Below are positions 1 through 64,000 of a DNA stretch of 64,000 bases, piece after piece. Location: positions 29,089,978 through 29,153,977 of the forward strand of contig CM017571.1 of the NCBI GenBank assembly GCA_007844125.1, given 5' to 3'. The DNA is from Sinonovacula constricta (Eukaryota; Mollusca; Bivalvia; Cardiida; Solecurtidae). The translations under genes were made by a program, and so were the position numbers. The notes below the pieces were generated by a model that was not told the DNA's origin, did not search any database, and saw nothing but the letters and a program-made list of their open reading frames with translations. Positions within the stretch are counted from its first letter, which is position 1. Each line of letters starts with the position of its first letter.

Positions 1-482
1 ATTATATTATATAACAAGTTAACAGCAGTTTTAAATAAGTTCATGTTACAGGTTACAAAGCACAACATGCAATCTAAACACAAGTGAAATCAATCTTTAA
101 ACAAGAAACAAAAATAATAATTAATATTAATTAAAGCCATATGAATACCAATTTGTATTTAAGAGAATCTGATACTTATTATTTTAATATATATGACAAC
201 AATTATTTTGTGTTTTAAAACAGTTGATTACAACTTGTTCACAGTGTTATGTTAACAGTTGACAACAGACTAACGTGCACTGACTTTCACCAACCAATCT
301 CTTCTAAGAACAATTTGTGATAATTAAGGATGAAGAGTTACTATGTGTTATACTTCAAACTGAAGTATTGTTTAGACTTAGTGTAGTAGCTCCATGAAAG
401 ATGCTTAAATGATTGTGTTTTCAGTTTCCTTTGTTAAAGGGATGCTTAAACTTTTATGCCTTGTCTGGTTGCTATATAAGAT
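1..482. other. Intron 3' of exon 34: AT-rich, nothing recognised
   Basis: No further NF1 exon, RNA gene or transposon end could be recognised. The conserved segment FGFNGLWRF was looked for on the minus strand and not found. Confidence 0.6.
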
Positions 483-2262
483 TTACAGAATGTGTTCATT
501 TAATGCCAGAGACATAAACTTCAAGATGAACAGAATGTGTTCATTAAATGCAAGAGACATTAACTTCAAGATGTACAGAATGTGTTCATCAAAAGTAGGA
601 CATTAACTAAAAGATGTACGGAATGTGTTCATTAAATGCATGAGGCATTAACTTCAAGATGTACAGAATGTGTTCATCAAAAGTAGGACATTAACTAAAA
701 GATGTACGGAATGTGTTCATTAAATGCAAGAGGCATTAACTTTAAGATGTACAGAATGTGTTCATTAAATGCAAGAGGCATTATCTTCAAGATGAACAGA
801 ACGTGTTCATTAAATGCAAGAGACATTAACTTCAAGATGTACAGAATGTGTTCATCAAAAGTAGGACATTAACTAAAAGATGTACGGAATGTGTTCATTA
901 AATGCAAGAGACATTAAGTTCAAGATGTACAGAACATGGTCATTAAATGCAAGAGACATTAAGTTCAAGATGTACAGAATGTGTTAATTAAATGCAAGAC
1001 ATTAACTTCAAGATGTTCAGAACTTGTTCATTAAATGCAAGAGACATTAAGTTCAAGATGTACAGAATGTGCTCATTAAATGCAAGAGACATTAAGTTCA
1101 AGATGTACAGAACATGGTCATTTAATGCAAGAGACATTCACTTCAAGATGTACATAACATGTTCATTAAATGTAAGACATTAACTTAAAGATGTACAAAA
1201 TGTGTTCATTTAATGTAAGAGACATTAACTTAAAGATGTACAGAATGTGTTCATCAAATGTAAGAGACATTAACTTCAAGATGTACAGAATGTGCTCATT
1301 AAATGCAAGAGACATTAAGTTCAAGATGTACAGAACATGGTCATTAAATGCAAGAGACATTAACTTAAAGATGTACAGAATGTGTTCATTAAATGCAAGA
1401 CATTAACTTCAAGATGTACAGAACGTGTTTATTAAATGCAAGAGTCATTAACTTTAAGATGTACAGAATGTGTTCATTAAATGCAAGAGGAATTATCTTC
1501 AAGATGAACAGAATGTGTTTATTTAATGCAAGAGACATTTACTTCAAGATGTACATAACATGTTCATTAAATGTAAGACATTAACTTAACGATGTACAGA
1601 ATGTGTTCATTAAATTCAAGAGACATTAAGTTCAAGATGTACAGAACATGGTCATTAAATGCAAGAGACATTAACTTAAAGATGTACAGAATGTGTTCAT
1701 TAAATGCAAGACATTAACTTCAAAATAAACAGAACGTGTTTATTAAATGCAAGAGTCATTAACTTTAAGATGTACAGAATGTGTTCATTAAATGCAAGAG
1801 AAATTATCTTCAAGATGAACAGAATGTGTTTATTTAATGCAAGAGACATTCACTTCAAGATGTACATAACATGTCCATTAAATGTAAGACATTAACTTAA
1901 AGATGTACAGAATGTGTTCATAAAATGCAAGAGACATTAACTTAAATATGTACAGAATGTGTTCATTTAATGCAAGAGACATTAACTTAACGATGTACAG
2001 AATGTGTTCATTAAATTCAAGAGACATTAACTTCAAGATGTACAGAACATGATTATTAAATGTAAGACATTAACTTAAAGATGTACAGAATGTGTTCATT
2101 TAATGTAAGAGACATTGACTTAAAGATGTACAGAATTTGTTCATTTAATGTAAGAGACATTGACTTAAAGATGTACAGAACTTGTTAATTAAATGTAAGA
2201 GACATTAACCTAAAGATCTAAATGATATGTCCATTAAATGTAAGAGGCCCTAGCTTCAAGAT
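483..2262. repeat. 45-bp minisatellite (about 38 copies)
   Basis: The tandem unit is about 45 bp, built on ATGCAAGAGACATTAACTTC followed by AAGATGTACAGAATGTGTTC, with variants. Because 45 is a multiple of three and the unit lacks stops in one frame, several ORFs of 60-70 codons of a 15-residue repeat (MYRMCSLNARDINFK) arise. Shortened units of about 40-43 bp break the frame repeatedly, so this is an intronic array and not a gene. Confidence 0.9.
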
Positions 2263-2447
2263 GTACATAATATCAGGAGATCTTCTTAAGGCATTACTAA
2301 GACATGTTTAATCAGTGCTTTAACCTAATGTTTCTGTAAGGCATTGATGTAAAGTTTGTTCTGAACCTTGAGGTAAGTATGTAAAGGACTGATGAGGCTG
2401 TTGTTTGAGAGACTGGTTGGTGAGTGTGGTGGTGTGTGGAAACTCAC

Positions 2448-62171
<59,724 letters not shown>

Positions 62172-64000
62172 CTGTAAGTACACAACAGAGAAACGTTAAA
62201 CATTACAATCTGGGCTTCTGTAAGGGTCTAGTCCCATCTGTAGTCTTATGCCCTTTTTATAGCTATATCAAACTTGCAGGATTTTTGTAGCATCAAAAAA
62301 TATGTTTTTGTGCATTTGTAAGACAGATCATTTTACCAAACATGACAGGGTTTACCTTTTTTTAAAATTTCAATAAAGCATATCTGTAGCATTATATTCT
62401 TCTTTAAAAACATAGTTTTATAAATGAGCATTTAAATATTGATAAGGTGACATTATCTTCAACTGATAGTCAAATGATTTATGCAGCTGTTTATGCTTTC
62501 AATGCAAACCTCATGAGTAAAAATGCATTCTTTGTAGTAGTTGTGTATCACTGCGAGAAAGCATAAACATACTTCGATGCTTATGTATGCTTTAAACACT
62601 GGCATAGATGTTACTGCCTTTCTGGAGTAAAAAAGATGGCCTACTAGCATTTATGTTAATTTTGGAAAAAGCCAGAAGTCACATGAAGCCAAAAAAAAAA
62701 GTAAAGAGTATGCTGTTTTATGACATTAAATTACTAAAAAAAAAACTGTCAGAAATACAGATTTATGTGTATTTATGCGCAGATGCATTGTCATTTTTTA
62801 ATATAAAGCCAATCTGGTTTTCTATTTGAGTGAGTAGATGAATGACCCATCTAATGCACACCCTTTAAGATGCAGCTTCTCAGTCAAGATGCCAACATCT
62901 GTTGATGAATGGATGCCCAATAACTGAGATCCATCTTCCACTGTGCCTCTCGCATCAGCTTTTCTAAGCGCTTTTAATCACAGACACTTGTGTTTCAGTT
63001 CTTGTTAATACTTTGTTGTTGACATGTCGGCATTAACTTTCACACTGTTCAGTGTAACTCCTACCTACTTTAAATCAAGGAATCTATGTTGCTACCGGCT
63101 CATAACAAAGAGCATTCTGTTCGGAAATTTTGTAAATGAATTATGGTGGCATATTTATAAAGTTGAAACCTTTTTGCCATAGACCAGAATGTGTTGCCAT
63201 TTTGCATATGCACATTAAGTCAGTGTGTTAGCATGTGATTATTGAAATTGAGGTGTAAAGCACATGATCAAAGCATGCGACTAAAATGGTTAGCAGGCCA
63301 TCAGAATTTAAACGTGTATACAAGCAAAAATTATGAGTTCAATAATTTGTTATTACGGGTAAAACAAGATTTTACAAAATTATGAAATGTGCCTAGTAAG
63401 TTAAGTAACATCTGTAAGACATAATAACCTCATTTCCAAGATGTATAAAATCATTTCTTAACTTTGTTAGTGTTTCTATCAATTTTAATGTTAAAAATTA
63501 ACTTTACTCATAATTTAGCAAGCAAGATTATTTAGTTTATTTTTTTAATGCAAAAGCATTATGCAGTATGAGGTGTTAAATAGTCATCATAATTACAAAG
63601 ATTTAAAATATAAGATGACAAATTTATTCCAAATTTAAACAACTGAGAGCTAAATGAAAGCAACAAGATTACTACATATTACTGCAAGTGTTTAATTTTA
63701 ATTCTCATGTAAGAACTACCCCATACAATGCCCTTTGATATTAACAGTGAGAATTAATGTATTATTAACTTTAAATGGATATTTTCATAACAGTTTTAAA
63801 ATCCCATTTATAATCAAAACAGAATTTTTTAAATGCCTTCTTTCGATTTGAAACCTTGAAAGGAATAAAATGCTGTACAATGTAATATTAACTACCACAA
63901 GTTTGCAAGATCTTGAACATTTTTTATTATTAAATATTTCGGCTAAATGAAAACAATGATGTTGAATAAACAGCAATCGTAAAATCGAACACATGGTCAA
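62172..64000. other. Intron upstream of exon 1 of window: nothing recognised
   Basis: AT-rich; the next NF1 exon upstream was looked for on the minus strand and not found, so it lies beyond the window. Confidence 0.55.

Overview
The window is eukaryotic: AT-rich, intron-dominated DNA that lies entirely inside one large gene on the minus strand. Its exons are plainly neurofibromin (NF1), the Ras GTPase-activating protein. I could place 34 consecutive coding positions (one of them in two alternative versions) from about 62.17 kb down to 2.45 kb. Splice sites and reading phase agree at every junction, giving 1,693 or 1,697 codons depending on which version of exon 7 is used. By comparison with human NF1 (recalled, not aligned) this covers roughly residues 1,070-2,680: the region before the GAP domain, the whole Ras-GAP domain (GRD), the Sec14-PH module, the long HEAT/ARM-like C-terminal half, a Ser/Thr/Pro-rich linker and the start of the last C-terminal block. 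The first exons and the final exon(s) lie outside the window. Exon numbers here are local.

The host is probably a bivalve mollusc. Reasons: the invertebrate-style NF1, several tRNA-derived SINE families with a shared core, repeats beginning AAGAGGGCCATGATGGCC and 'fold-back' elements ending in AGGTGAGCTAAAA, which I associate with bivalve genomes. The species is not determinable by reading.

Layout from low to high coordinate (3' to 5' of the gene): a 45-bp minisatellite (0.5-2.3 kb); exons 34-31 (2.4-5.3 kb); a decayed piggyBac transposon flanked by TTAA (5.5-7.9 kb); exon 30; a 3.3-kb 56-bp minisatellite split by a hAT-like element (8.6-12.0 kb); exons 29-15 with SINEs (12-28.5 kb); exons 14-9 (31-41.4 kb); a fold-back element (41.8-42.8 kb); exon 8; two more minisatellites (44.9-46.9 kb); alternative exons 7b and 7a (47.4 and 49.4 kb); a 42-bp minisatellite carrying a nested MITE (53.1-55.5 kb); exons 6-1 (55.6-62.2 kb), with a 59-bp array in the exon 2-3 intron.

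The most notable observation is that the exon carrying the RasGAP FLRF-NPA motif is present twice in tandem (7a and 7b), in identical phase. Exactly one copy must be used to keep the frame. The two versions differ by four codons in the segment just before FLRF, the same part of the GAP domain where vertebrates use alternative exon 23a. Other observations: a probable GC-AG intron fixed by reading frame, a decayed partial copy of exon 18, and a minisatellite whose unit matches the core of a SINE family that is also present in the window.
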